A DNA stretch of 24,752 nt from positions 1 to 24,752 of the forward strand of contig CAYGCQ010000018.1 of NCBI GenBank assembly GCA_964348455.1. Direction: 5' to 3'. Shown piece after piece: positions 1-6,300 of the stretch; position 1 is the first letter of the stretch, and every line of letters starts with the position of its first letter. The notes under the pieces are model-generated. The model was not told the DNA's origin, ran no database searches, and was given only the letters and a program-made list of their open reading frames with translations. This DNA is from UBA10133 sp964348455 (GTDB taxonomy: Bacteria > Patescibacteriota > Microgenomatia > UBA1400 > MFAQ01). Made by a program: the position numbers and the translations under genes.

Positions 1-15
1 ATATAAATAACACAA

Positions 16-21
16 TATAAT
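16..21 (+). promoter_or_regulatory. -10 box, nearly leaderless start
   Basis: A perfect TATAAT ends 9 nt before the ATG at 31. No Shine-Dalgarno sequence fits between them, so the mRNA would start at or very near the start codon. Any -35 box lies outside the window. Confidence 0.5.
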
Positions 22-30
22 ATATCAGTC

Positions 31-441
31 ATGCAAAACACAAAAGTATTCTTCTCTTACAGTTTTACTAATCGCGAAAAACACAATCACGATTATTTAG
101 TTATCAAAGAGTTTCTTGAAAAACACGACTACTCTTGTTATTGTTTTGTCTTTGATTACACCGAACCAGTCTCAGATAACCATCTTATGATGGACAAAGT
201 CTTTGAAAAAATCGACGAAGCTGAAATTTATATCGCAGACCCTCTCTTTAATTCTTTTGGTATTGGTGTCGAGTCTGGATACGCAAAGTCAAGAAATAAA
301 AAAATTATTTACTTAAATAAAATTGGCTCTAGCCAGGAAGATACACTTGAAGGAATTGCTGATCATACTATTAGATATACTAATACAGAAGATATTATTG
401 ATTGGCTTTCAAATAACATAAATAAACTAACCACTAAGTGA
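31..441 (+). CDS. Nucleoside 2-deoxyribosyltransferase-like protein
   Basis: A 136-residue soluble protein. It opens with a beta strand and loop (KVFFSYSF) and has a central segment, ADPLFNSFGIGVESGYA, at about residues 69-85. The GxExGYA pattern resembles the nucleoside 2-deoxyribosyltransferase fold, in which that glutamate (here E81) is the nucleophile on the deoxyribose. The next strand, KKIIYLNK, also fits. The family cleaves or exchanges N-glycosidic bonds of nucleosides or nucleotides; related folds include DNA-hypermodification and nucleotide-sanitising enzymes. The substrate cannot be read from sequence. The gene ends in TGA one base before the next ATG, so it is probably co-transcribed with the copper-related gene, though no shared function is evident. 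A TIR-like or SLOG-like nucleotide-binding protein is an alternative. Confidence 0.55.
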   Translation: MQNTKVFFSYSFTNREKHNHDYLVIKEFLEKHDYSCYCFVFDYTEPVSDNHLMMDKVFEKIDEAEIYIADPLFNSFGIGVESGYAKSRNKKIIYLNKIGSSQEDTLEGIADHTIRYTNTEDIIDWLSNNINKLTTK

Positions 442-442
442 T

Positions 443-1528
443 ATGAACGAAAACAACTTACTCATCATCTTCCTCACCGGCCTGACCACTGGCGGACTTT
501 CATGCCTTGCCCTTCAAGGTGGTCTTCTCACCTCAGTCATTGCTAAGCGCGAAGAAAAATTACTCTCCAGTCTCGCCAGCTCTAAAAAGAAAATTCGTCA
601 ACAAGAACGCATCCACCATTCGGGGCTTGACCCAAAATCCAGTTCAACCCAATTCGCACCGATTTTCTCCTTCCTCACCGCCAAACTTTTCATTCACACC
701 TTACTAGGATTCTTTTTAGGACTCCTCGGCACCGCTATCACACTCTCACCAATTACTCGTGGTTGGCTTCAGGTTTTTATCGGTATATATCTTTTTGGCA
801 TTGCCGGCAACCTGCTAAATCTTCACCCTTTCTTCCGCTACTTTGTCATCAAACCACCAAAATTTTTAGCCAAACTAGCTAGAAATGAATCCAAAAGTGA
901 CTCCCTATTCGCCCCCGCTCTTTTAGGACTCATGACCATTTTTCTTCCCTGCGCGGTTACACAAGCCATGGCAGTTGTCGCAGTTGGTACTGGTAATGCT
1001 TTGTACGGTGCCGCCATCATGTTTGCTTTCGTTCTTGGCACTTCCCCCACTTTTATGATCTTTGGTTTTATTCTCAACAAAGGTGGCTCTCTGTTTCAAA
1101 AATACTTCCCAATGATTGCTGGAACTGCCATGTTTGGCATGTCTGTTTACAGCATCAATGCCGGAGCTGGCTTGATGGGCTCAGTCTACACCATTCAAAA
1201 CTTTGTTCAAGCAGCCAAATCCACGCCAACACCTGCAAACATAGCCATCCTTGGAGACAATGTCCAATCAGCTACCATCACAGTAAACAACACATCATAT
1301 GCCCCCAACTCAATCACTCTAAAAAAAGGTGTTCTAACCAAACTTAAACTCATTACCAACAAGGTCTACTCCTGTTCCAGATCCTTCACTATTCCGGCAC
1401 TTAATATTAATCAGCTTCTACCTGAAACAGGCGAAACCATTCTTGAATTTACCCCCACAGAGACTGGTCCACTAGCCTTCTCCTGTTCCATGGGTATGTA
1501 TACCGGCCGCTTCAACATCGTAAATTAA
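443..1528 (+). CDS. UreH/DsbD-like membrane protein with C-terminal cupredoxin domain
   Basis: A 361-residue fusion. Residues 1-240 hold about six membrane segments typical of the DsbD_2/UreH (SafE-like) family, with a small-residue first helix carrying Cys and QGG (about 14-27) and an LPCAVTQ motif near residue 170. Residues about 270-361 form a cupredoxin-like beta domain. Its likely metal ligands are C311 (YSCSRSF), C348, M350 and M352 (CSMGM), a thiol/thioether set suited to Cu(I). The probable role is copper handling or transport across the membrane, supported by the HMA protein downstream; this is inference. Residues about 57-67, in the loop after the first helix, are encoded by a copy of the dispersed palindromic repeat. 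The start is one base after the upstream stop codon, with no clear Shine-Dalgarno, consistent with coupled translation. Confidence 0.7.
   Translation: MNENNLLIIFLTGLTTGGLSCLALQGGLLTSVIAKREEKLLSSLASSKKKIRQQERIHHSGLDPKSSSTQFAPIFSFLTAKLFIHTLLGFFLGLLGTAITLSPITRGWLQVFIGIYLFGIAGNLLNLHPFFRYFVIKPPKFLAKLARNESKSDSLFAPALLGLMTIFLPCAVTQAMAVVAVGTGNALYGAAIMFAFVLGTSPTFMIFGFILNKGGSLFQKYFPMIAGTAMFGMSVYSINAGAGLMGSVYTIQNFVQAAKSTPTPANIAILGDNVQSATITVNNTSYAPNSITLKKGVLTKLKLITNKVYSCSRSFTIPALNINQLLPETGETILEFTPTETGPLAFSCSMGMYTGRFNIVN
617..642 (+). repeat. Type A palindromic repeat inside a coding region
   Basis: CATTC, then GGGCTTGACCC, then AATCCAG matches the intergenic type A copies at 1603-1630 and 22988-23013. 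Here it is read in frame as about IHHSGLDPKSS within the membrane protein. The right arm has drifted from GGAATCC to AAAATCC, so the copy is old. Confidence 0.6.
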
Positions 1529-1535
1529 CAATACC

Positions 1536-1574
1536 GTCATTGCGAATTTCGGTACTCCGAACTGAAGCAATCTC
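1536..1574. repeat. Type B dispersed repeat
   Basis: Begins GTCATTGCGAA and ends GAAGCAATCTCAC with a variable middle. The same ends occur at 1747-1785 and 9892-9933. It lies between the cupredoxin gene and the HMA gene. Confidence 0.6.
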
Positions 1575-1602
1575 ACACTATCAAAGAAAAAATATAAAAA
1601 AT

Positions 1603-1630
1603 GTCATTCCGGACTTGATCCGGAATCCAG
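1603..1630. repeat. Type A dispersed palindrome
   Basis: GTCATTCCGGA, a short middle, then TCCGGAATCCAG. The arms are self-complementary (ATTCCGGA/TCCGGAAT). Other copies are at 9844-9869, 22938-22962 and 22988-23013. Confidence 0.7.
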
Positions 1631-1659
1631 AAACAAATCACACCACATTCTCTGCCCAA

Positions 1660-1688
1660 TTTACAATATAAAATTTAAAATCTAAAAT
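1660..1688 (+). promoter_or_regulatory. Promoter of the HMA gene, leaderless type
   Basis: TTTACA (1660-1665), a 17-nt spacer and TAAAAT (1683-1688) stand 5 nt before the ATG at 1694. Transcription would start at about the A of the ATG. The region is AT-rich, so chance matches are possible. Confidence 0.45.
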
Positions 1689-1693
1689 ATCTC

Positions 1694-1993
1694 ATGTTCA
1701 ACTTTCTCAAACCCAAAAACAAACCGTCATCTCAAGCAACGAAATCGTCATTGCGAGGAGCGGAGCGACGTGGCAATCTCACTCCATCAACTGAATCTTT
1801 AGTTCTCCACCTCTCAGGTCTCCACTGTACCTCCTGCGCGGTCAATATAGACCTGGCTCTCGAAGACCTCCCTGGGGTAAAGTCGACCACCAACTACGCC
1901 AAGTCCGAAACCAAGGTAGAGTATGACCCCTCCCAAACAACACTCGACGCCATTCACTTCGCCATCCGTGATCTTGGCTATTCAATTGATTAA
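1694..1993 (+). CDS. HMA-domain copper-binding protein
   Basis: A 99-residue protein whose residues about 36-98 form one heavy-metal-associated domain. It has the GLHCTSC metal site (C45, C48; GMTCxxC in the family), the helix DLALEDLPGV and the typical ending IRDLGYSI. The family binds Cu(I) and passes it to P1B ATPases or other copper proteins. No P-type ATPase is in the window; the likely partner is the cupredoxin membrane protein just upstream (inference). The first 35 residues are not part of the fold. Residues about 19-32 are encoded by a type B repeat, so the N-terminus looks like captured repeat DNA. A diverged copy of the gene's 3' end survives at 2803-2842. Confidence 0.75.
   Translation: MFNFLKPKNKPSSQATKSSLRGAERRGNLTPSTESLVLHLSGLHCTSCAVNIDLALEDLPGVKSTTNYAKSETKVEYDPSQTTLDAIHFAIRDLGYSID
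1747..1785 (+). repeat. Type B repeat inside the HMA gene
   Basis: GTCATTGCGAGG at the left and GGCAATCTCACTCC at the right flank an AGCGGAGCGACG core. It is in frame and open, and encodes about SSLRGAERRGNLTP upstream of the HMA fold. Confidence 0.7.
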
Positions 1994-2016
1994 TCTCAGG
2001 CTAAGATAAATAGTGA

Positions 2017-2796
2017 CCATCAAAAAAAAGAAAAGCCTTCAGTCCAGTCGAGAAATATCTCATCAACCAATTTACCTCCATTCAAACCATTCGTGGTTTC
2101 AGGTGGGTTAAGAAAATTATTACCGGTGTTCTCGCCCTTCGAAATCGAGACTGTCGCAGATTCTTTTTCGGTCAGCTTGTGTCCAATATCGGCAGCTGAA
2201 TGCAAATTGTCGCCCTTAGTTGGCTGGTCTATCGGATGACTCAATCGGCTTATTGGGTAGGAGTCGTGGCTGCCTCCTCATCTATCCCAGCTCTAATCTT
2301 TTCCCTCGTTGGAGGAAGTATCGTCGATCGCTTCCCCAAAAAACAAGTTCTTCTCATCACTCACATTGTAGCCGGCATAGTTGCCCTTCTTTTAGGTTTT
2401 CTAGCCATCACCGACAGTCTCACCCTCCCCCTTATCATAATATTTTCTCTGTTGGGAGGACTGATAAATTCCATCTACGTCCCCGCACATTATTCGTTTA
2501 TTTCTGATCTGGTCGACACCGAGCATATTTCCTCGGCAATCTCCATAAACGCCGCTGTTTCCAGTCTAGGCAGAGTTATCGGACCGGCTCTTGCCGGCAT
2601 CTACTACATGGTCATAGGTGGCATTGCTTTTCTAGGTAATCTCGAAATTGGTTATCTGGCAGAACACCTAGGTCCCCAGCTCGCCCTGAGAGTAAACGCC
2701 TTCATTCTACTTCTAATCGGGCTATATATTCTCTATTCCAAGTACCGCCTCCGCCAAGCCCAAAGCGAATACAACAAGGCCCTGATTCACGAATAA
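2017..2796 (+). pseudogene. Decayed MFS_3-type transporter
   Basis: One reading frame stays open from 2017 except for a TGA at 2197-2199. The translation on both sides matches the start of an MFS_3 (EntS-like) exporter: LRNRDCRRFFFGQLVSNIGS, stop, MQIVALSWLVYR. Family members usually have Trp where the stop stands (IGxWMQ), so TGG to TGA is the simplest reading. The part after the stop (2200-2796, 198 residues) keeps the first helices, with the GGSIVDRFPKK loop. After GPALAGIYYMVIGG it jumps straight to C-terminal family sequence (GYLAEHLGPQLALRV). About half of a normal 400-residue transporter is missing through an in-frame deletion. The upstream part also has no good start codon. A shortened protein from ATG 2200 is conceivable but unlikely to transport. 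Confidence 0.75.
2745..2796 (+). repeat. 3' end of MFS pseudogene, copy 1 of a duplicated fragment
   Basis: The last 17 codons of the MFS remnant (about YRLRQAQSEYNKALIHE) recur at 3746-3797 with about 43 of 51 bases identical by eye. Both copies are on the plus strand and end in TAA at the same codon. Confidence 0.65.
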
Positions 2797-2802
2797 AGCC
2801 AC

Positions 2803-2842
2803 ATCCAATTCACCATCCGTGACCTCGGCTACTCTATTTTAA
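2803..2842 (+). pseudogene. Remnant of a second HMA-domain gene (3' end)
   Basis: The translation FTIRDLGYSIL, stop, closely matches the end of the intact HMA protein (FAIRDLGYSID, stop, up to 1993), with third-position differences such as GACCTC for GATCTT. The rest of the gene is gone. It overlaps the 3' end of the minus-strand nucleotidyltransferase gene by a few bases. Confidence 0.6.
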
Positions 2843-3628
2843 AATCGTTAGCTCCATCTTCATGTATCGTTCAATTTCCGATTCAATAAACATTATTTTT
2901 CTTTTTCTTCTACGTTGCATTTCGTCACTTTTCAATTTTGTTCTTAAATAATTGGTAGCTTCCACCCCAGTCAGTTCTTTCGGACCAATCATCATTTTAC
3001 CCACAAATCTGAATGCCTCTGGATTCCACCCCCAAAATGGCACGTAAATACCTTTCCCCTCAGTCGTATCTACCTCGTCCAAAAAATTATCTCTATCAAA
3101 AACTTCGTTTATCTTAACTTTATAAGGAAGATTCAACGCCTTAGTCCAAACTTGCCACACCAACATTTCTATCCTTTTTTTATCAAAACCTCGAGTATTT
3201 ATGTAAAGGCAGATATCCAAATCAGATGTATCTTGAGGTCTCTTGTCTAGGTCAGCCCTACTACCATGCACAATTGCTCCGGTTATCGGCAGGCCGGTCT
3301 TTACCGCCAGGTAATCAATAATCTTTTGCGTATCAGCTTCAATTCTCTCAATTTCGTCGGGTTCTCTTTTTTCGCGGTCGCCGAAAAGAACATTAATCTT
3401 TTTTAGTATTTTTTTCGGAACTTCATACTCCTTTCCTTGATCATCAATACTACCAAAATCCGCAATATCCTCGTAATACCTGATTATCATTTCACCAAGT
3501 TCCACCAAATCAGCCCGTTCCACCTTTAGCGGGTCGACAACTCCCCTTTCCACCAAATTGTTTAATAGGGATGCTTCTTGTATATCCACTATTGTTGGGG
3601 AATCATTTCGCAAATCCATAGTTTCCAT
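2834..3628 (-). CDS. Nucleotidyltransferase-fold protein
   Basis: With the start at ATG 3628 the protein has 264 residues. Residues about 117-142 carry the DNA polymerase beta-type nucleotidyltransferase signature: IVHGSRA (HGS at 121-123) and SDLDICLYI (Asp136 and Asp138, metal ligands). The usual third acidic residue may be Glu175 in KINEV, but this is unsure. The N-terminal 110 residues are helical and charged and unrecognised. The family transfers nucleotides to drugs, proteins or RNA; MNT-type antitoxins share the fold, but no HEPN partner is adjacent. An upstream TTG at 3646 is open in frame but overlaps the TATAAT box, so ATG 3628 is preferred. The gene stands alone between debris of the copper/MFS region, suggesting it arrived or survived through a rearrangement. 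Confidence 0.65.
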   Translation of the reverse strand: METMDLRNDSPTIVDIQEASLLNNLVERGVVDPLKVERADLVELGEMIIRYYEDIADFGSIDDQGKEYEVPKKILKKINVLFGDREKREPDEIERIEADTQKIIDYLAVKTGLPITGAIVHGSRADLDKRPQDTSDLDICLYINTRGFDKKRIEMLVWQVWTKALNLPYKVKINEVFDRDNFLDEVDTTEGKGIYVPFWGWNPEAFRFVGKMMIGPKELTGVEATNYLRTKLKSDEMQRRRKRKIMFIESEIERYMKMELTILK

Positions 3629-3634
3629 TCCCAA

Positions 3635-3640
3635 ATTATA
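3635..3640 (-). promoter_or_regulatory. -10 box, leaderless-type start
   Basis: A perfect TATAAT on the minus strand ends 6 nt before ATG 3628. No convincing -35 box is visible. The position argues against the upstream TTG start at 3646. Confidence 0.5.
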
Positions 3641-3745
3641 AACCAATCACCCACAACATAATCCACTTCACCCTCCTGGTCGGACCGTGACGCGATCTCG
3701 CAAATGCCACCCTCTTCGTCCGTAAATAATAACCTTCCACGAGAA

Positions 3746-3797
3746 CCGCCTCCGCCAGGACCAAAGCGAATACAACAAAACTCTGATTCACTCTTAA
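3746..3797 (+). pseudogene. Orphan 3' fragment of an MFS gene, copy 2
   Basis: Translates to about NRLRQDQSEYNKTLIHS, stop, paralogous to the end of the MFS remnant at 2745-2796. It lies alone between two minus-strand genes. The stretch just before it (about 3660-3745) is unassigned; its start vaguely resembles the HMA remnant, but not enough to call. Confidence 0.6.
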
Positions 3798-3799
3798 TA

Positions 3800-4744
3800 C
3801 TAGTACACCACTAGTCGAATCTTACTTTCTGGGTGAGAACGTTTAAACCTGTCAAATATTTCTCTCACTACATAGACCTTACCTGGATCGCCTTTAGACA
3901 CATGAATAGACTCAACATCCTCAAAGGTCATCTGACCATGTAGCTGCACCTCGGCGTACAATTCACCCCATTTGGGTCTACTTGTCGAACCAGCATCCTC
4001 GATTCGCTCTTTTAATGGTCGACCATCTAGTGGTCCTTCGGGAATTCCCATACTTGTAAAATGTGGTGCTTTTAATGGACTAGGAACTACTTCCATTTTT
4101 GTATCTAAACTGTCTTTAAAAGATACCGTCGCCCTATCCTCTATGCTCTTTTTTTTAAATTTAATAGCAACGTCACCATAAAACTCAAGATTACCTACCA
4201 AATCAGTATCGTGTTGCATCACAATTCCATTAGTATCATTACTAAGATAGGCGTATATTGGCCTAGTTGCCTTGTTGTCATTTATCATCTCTTTTGTGAT
4301 GTCTGATTCTTTTAAGTCATCCAACACTTTTTCTTCCATGTTAAAACCAAACATTTTTGCTTCTACAAATGCTCTCATTTTCTTATCTAGAACAGCCTTA
4401 CTCTCTCCTACTTCGAACTGTGTTAAAAATCTGCCTTCAACATTCAACAGTCCATTTAGCACACGGAAACTCGTCATTCTAAAAACATCAGATTCCCGGG
4501 CTAACCTCTCAACATTTTTTTGAATTGTTCCTTTTACCACTTCGGTGCTTACCTTTAGTTCTTCCGCTGCCTTAAGGTATTTTCCATTATCTCTTTCCTC
4601 AACTGCCAATACATTATGTTCGACCGTATACATAATCTCTCTATCCGCAAGCGGTCTTTGGAACTCCCACCCAGATCTAACTGTTTCGGTCACCTTACTG
4701 GTTTTATCGAGGGCGATCTCATTAGGAGCAAAAAGCATTTCCAT
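3800..4744 (-). CDS. Unassigned protein, possible ADP-ribosyltransferase-like C-terminus
   Basis: A 314-residue soluble protein with no membrane segment. Residues 30-130 are helical and charged. Residues about 158-280 read as a beta-rich domain: ATRPIYAYLSND (R161), a YGDVAIKFKK strand, RATVSFKDSLD (S208), then ELYAEVQLHGQMTFEDVESI (E265). An Arg, then a Thr/Val-Ser strand, then a Glu strand ending in a HG and DxxxI turn recalls the R-S-E layout of ADP-ribosyltransferase-like domains found in DUF3626 and phage head-associated proteins. This is pattern recognition only. If correct, NAD would be the substrate and the target is unknown. No antitoxin or phage gene is adjacent. The promoter just upstream supports the ATG at 4744. 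Confidence 0.4.
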   Translation of the reverse strand: MEMLFAPNEIALDKTSKVTETVRSGWEFQRPLADREIMYTVEHNVLAVEERDNGKYLKAAEELKVSTEVVKGTIQKNVERLARESDVFRMTSFRVLNGLLNVEGRFLTQFEVGESKAVLDKKMRAFVEAKMFGFNMEEKVLDDLKESDITKEMINDNKATRPIYAYLSNDTNGIVMQHDTDLVGNLEFYGDVAIKFKKKSIEDRATVSFKDSLDTKMEVVPSPLKAPHFTSMGIPEGPLDGRPLKERIEDAGSTSRPKWGELYAEVQLHGQMTFEDVESIHVSKGDPGKVYVVREIFDRFKRSHPESKIRLVVY

Positions 4745-4752
4745 TTCTCAAT

Positions 4753-4785
4753 TCTATACTAGTTGTGAACTATTGAACTTGTCAA
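4753..4785 (-). promoter_or_regulatory. Promoter of the 4744 gene
   Basis: On the minus strand a consensus TTGACA (4785-4780) is followed by TAGTAT (4761-4756, spacer 18) or TATAGA (4758-4753, spacer 21). The latter ends 8 nt before the ATG at 4744, so the leader would be absent or only a few nt long. Confidence 0.5.
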
Positions 4786-4804
4786 ACACAAATGAGCTCG
4801 AAAT

Positions 4805-4850
4805 TGTCCGCTATTTGTCCGGCTAAATCTTACTCGTTATAGGATAATAT
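4805..4850 (+). promoter_or_regulatory. Shared-motif promoter region, unit 1
   Basis: Direct repeat TGTCC (4805-4809 and 4816-4820, 11 nt start to start), then GGCTAAA (4821-4827), 15 nt, then GATAATATC (4843-4851). The double TGTCC and the 22-nt distance to the -10-like box recur exactly at 5527-5570. The GGCTAAA-N15-ATAATATC part recurs exactly at 8509-8539. The start codon is 56 nt after the -10-like box. Confidence 0.55.
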
Positions 4851-4898
4851 CCCAAGTCGAACCTTAACAATCAAGCCTAGTCTACCAAGGAGGTAGCC

Positions 4899-5453
4899 AT
4901 GAACTTCATTCCCTGCTCCAAATGCAGCTTCCCCATCTACGATGGTGAAACAAGCTGTTCCAACTGCGACAAGAGTCTGGATAGCCACAAATTGGTTGTT
5001 CCCGGGTTAGTAGCCATCCTTTTAGTCGTTTGTTTATTAGCTGGTTTTTCGCTTCTCAGAAGTGGAAAGTCAGTCAATACCAACCAGATTAAAGAGGACT
5101 CGATTACAGCCACAGCGACTTCAGCCTCATCTCACACGACCCCCTCACCCATGCCCTCACCAACCCAAACGGAAAGCCACAGGCTACCCGACGGTAATTG
5201 GTTCCACCAGACAGCAGCTGATGTTCTATATGCTCAAGGAGGAAATGGCTGCCTAACGATGGGAATCAAGGCATGCAAGGGTGAAAAAATCGATCTATTT
5301 GTTGTTCAAGGGTACTGGCATATTGCCTGGCTGAACCATGACGGAACAACGTCCTACACAGTGCTAACTCCAGGCCAAATTACCACAGTAGAAATTCCCG
5401 CTGACGCTGTCACTGTGTACTTTGGCAATGCCAAACCCCAGCAACTTCACTAG
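4899..5453 (+). CDS. Zinc-ribbon, single-pass membrane protein with extracytoplasmic domain
   Basis: A 184-residue protein. Residues 5-23 form a small zinc ribbon (CSKC and CSNC pairs). Residues about 32-53 are one membrane helix (VVPGLVAILLVVCLLAGFSL). Residues 55-95 are a Ser/Thr/Pro-rich linker, and residues 95-184 a compact, probably beta-rich domain with Trp and Gly, holding two Cys that could pair (CLTMGIKAC). The ribbon would face the cytoplasm and the C-terminal domain the outside (inference from the linker). I do not recognise the C-terminal domain. The start is fixed by a strong Shine-Dalgarno AAGGAGG at 4887-4893, 5 nt before the ATG. An intrinsic terminator follows 27 nt after the stop, so this is a one-gene unit. 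Its promoter region shares motifs with two other units. Confidence 0.7.
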   Translation: MNFIPCSKCSFPIYDGETSCSNCDKSLDSHKLVVPGLVAILLVVCLLAGFSLLRSGKSVNTNQIKEDSITATATSASSHTTPSPMPSPTQTESHRLPDGNWFHQTAADVLYAQGGNGCLTMGIKACKGEKIDLFVVQGYWHIAWLNHDGTTSYTVLTPGQITTVEIPADAVTVYFGNAKPQQLH

Positions 5454-5480
5454 CCTTGCGCCTACCAGCGATCCCAATCC

Positions 5481-5504
5481 AGCCCGACTTCGTCGGGCTG
5501 TTTT
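5481..5504 (+). terminator. Intrinsic terminator after the zinc-ribbon gene
   Basis: Stem AGCCCGAC/GTCGGGCT with a TTC loop, followed by GTTTT. The T-run is short, so termination may be partial. Confidence 0.75.
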
Positions 5505-5516
5505 AAGAACAAAACC

Positions 5517-5798
5517 ATGACTAATCTGTCCACCATCTGTCCAGGAATAACACCAATAGCAACTTATAATATAAACAGTCGTAACTCACTCAGGACATTA
5601 AAAAGGAGATCGTCAAGTGGTGAAACCTATCACGGCCAAGCCTTCACCTCAGAGCGATACTACATCGATCCCGTCGGAGTTCTATTTGTCATCGATGGGA
5701 ATCTGGTCGGCCGAGTCCTACCCTATCGAGGAGCCATCATTCTGAACAACGAGAATATTTATTCTCTTCCCCTGGAATGTGACCCCTCAAACTTCTAA
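5517..5798 (+). CDS. Small unassigned protein, 5' end doubtful (possible frameshift)
   Basis: The open frame from ATG 5517 gives 93 residues. The last 60 or so look like genuine protein (YYIDPVGVLFVIDGNLVGRV, then LPYRGAIILNNENIYSLPL), with C-rich third codon positions like the neighbouring plus-strand genes. The first 35 residues are low in structure, and ATG 5517 is only 12 nt past the preceding terminator with no ribosome-binding site. A strong Shine-Dalgarno AAAGGAG (5601-5607) precedes two GTG codons at 5617 and 5620, but in another frame, which ends at TGA 5745. The promoter region at 5527-5572 sits inside the putative N-terminus. The simplest reading is a gene starting at 5617 or 5620 that has shifted frame near its start. 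No family is recognised. Confidence 0.45.
   Translation: MTNLSTICPGITPIATYNINSRNSLRTLKRRSSSGETYHGQAFTSERYYIDPVGVLFVIDGNLVGRVLPYRGAIILNNENIYSLPLECDPSNF
5527..5572 (+). promoter_or_regulatory. Shared-motif promoter region, unit 2
   Basis: TGTCC at 5527-5531 and 5538-5542 (again 11 nt apart), 22 nt, then TATAATAT at 5565-5572. This is the geometry seen at 4805-4850. A Shine-Dalgarno sequence at 5601-5607 and GTG at 5617 follow, 52 nt after the start of the -10-like box. Confidence 0.55.
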
Positions 5799-5807
5799 AC
5801 CTTCAAG

Positions 5808-5831
5808 CCCTGCTTTCGAGCAGGGTTTTTT
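5808..5831 (+). terminator. Intrinsic terminator with TTCG loop
   Basis: Stem CCCTGCT/AGCAGGG closed by a TTCG tetraloop and followed by six T. It lies 9 nt after the TAA at 5798, marking the end of the small plus-strand unit. Confidence 0.9.
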
Positions 5832-5875
5832 ATTATCAATTATTGTAATTTCAAAAAACGAAAATTATTAGTTAT

Positions 5876-6259
5876 CTATTTCACCTCACCCATTCTCTTC
5901 TCTATATCTTCTTTATATCTCTCCAGCAATTCATGATGCTTGAACATTTTTTTGAACTCCTCATCTCCACACTCCTCAACCAATTTAATCTTCAGGCCTT
6001 CCAGCTCTTTTTCTTCTTCAAAATACTCATCCTCCAATTCATCGTCTTCATCGCCACTGCTTGAAGTCTCATAGCCATCGCCGACATCATCCATAAGCCT
6101 TAGATAATTTTTATCGGCTCGGTATATTTCATCCAGTCTTTGACCGAACTCTCCCTTCTCCATTTTTTCTAAAGATTTTTCCACAATTTTCAATTTTTCT
6201 CCCAATACACTCAGGTCAAACACATCATTCAAACCGCTATCTCTGTCAATTTCATGCAT
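5876..6259 (-). CDS. Acidic coiled hypothetical protein
   Basis: A 127-residue, highly charged protein without membrane segments. It has two predicted helical stretches (about residues 17-58 and 80-126) separated by an acidic loop (SSSGDEDDELEDEYFEEE). No family is recognised and no catalytic motif is visible. The start at ATG 6259 is supported by a strong promoter ending 6 nt upstream. It is a separate transcription unit, 41 nt downstream of the methyltransferase gene. A DNA-mimic or protein-binding role is possible but unsupported. Confidence 0.5.
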   Translation of the reverse strand: MHEIDRDSGLNDVFDLSVLGEKLKIVEKSLEKMEKGEFGQRLDEIYRADKNYLRLMDDVGDGYETSSSGDEDDELEDEYFEEEKELEGLKIKLVEECGDEEFKKMFKHHELLERYKEDIEKRMGEVK

Positions 6260-6265
6260 AACAAG

Positions 6266-6294
6266 ATATTAAACCAAATCCCATAACAGGTCAA
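6266..6294 (-). promoter_or_regulatory. Promoter of the acidic-protein gene, leaderless type
   Basis: On the minus strand TTGACC (6294-6289), a 17-nt spacer and TAATAT (6271-6266), then 6 nt to ATG 6259. This is among the best -35/-10 pairs in the window and leaves no room for a ribosome-binding site. Confidence 0.65.
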
Positions 6295-6300
6295 CACCTT

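Noticed and set aside
838..1080. An 80-residue minus-strand frame inside the cupredoxin membrane gene
   Set aside because: Antisense to conserved membrane helices (LPCAVTQ region); no independent support.
2197..2199. UGA recoded as Trp or Gly, as in some CPR lineages and mycoplasmas
   Set aside because: TGA terminates 31-441 and forms the ATGA overlaps at 13663, 14109 and 15173, and no other gene has in-frame TGA. A nonsense mutation in a dying gene fits better.
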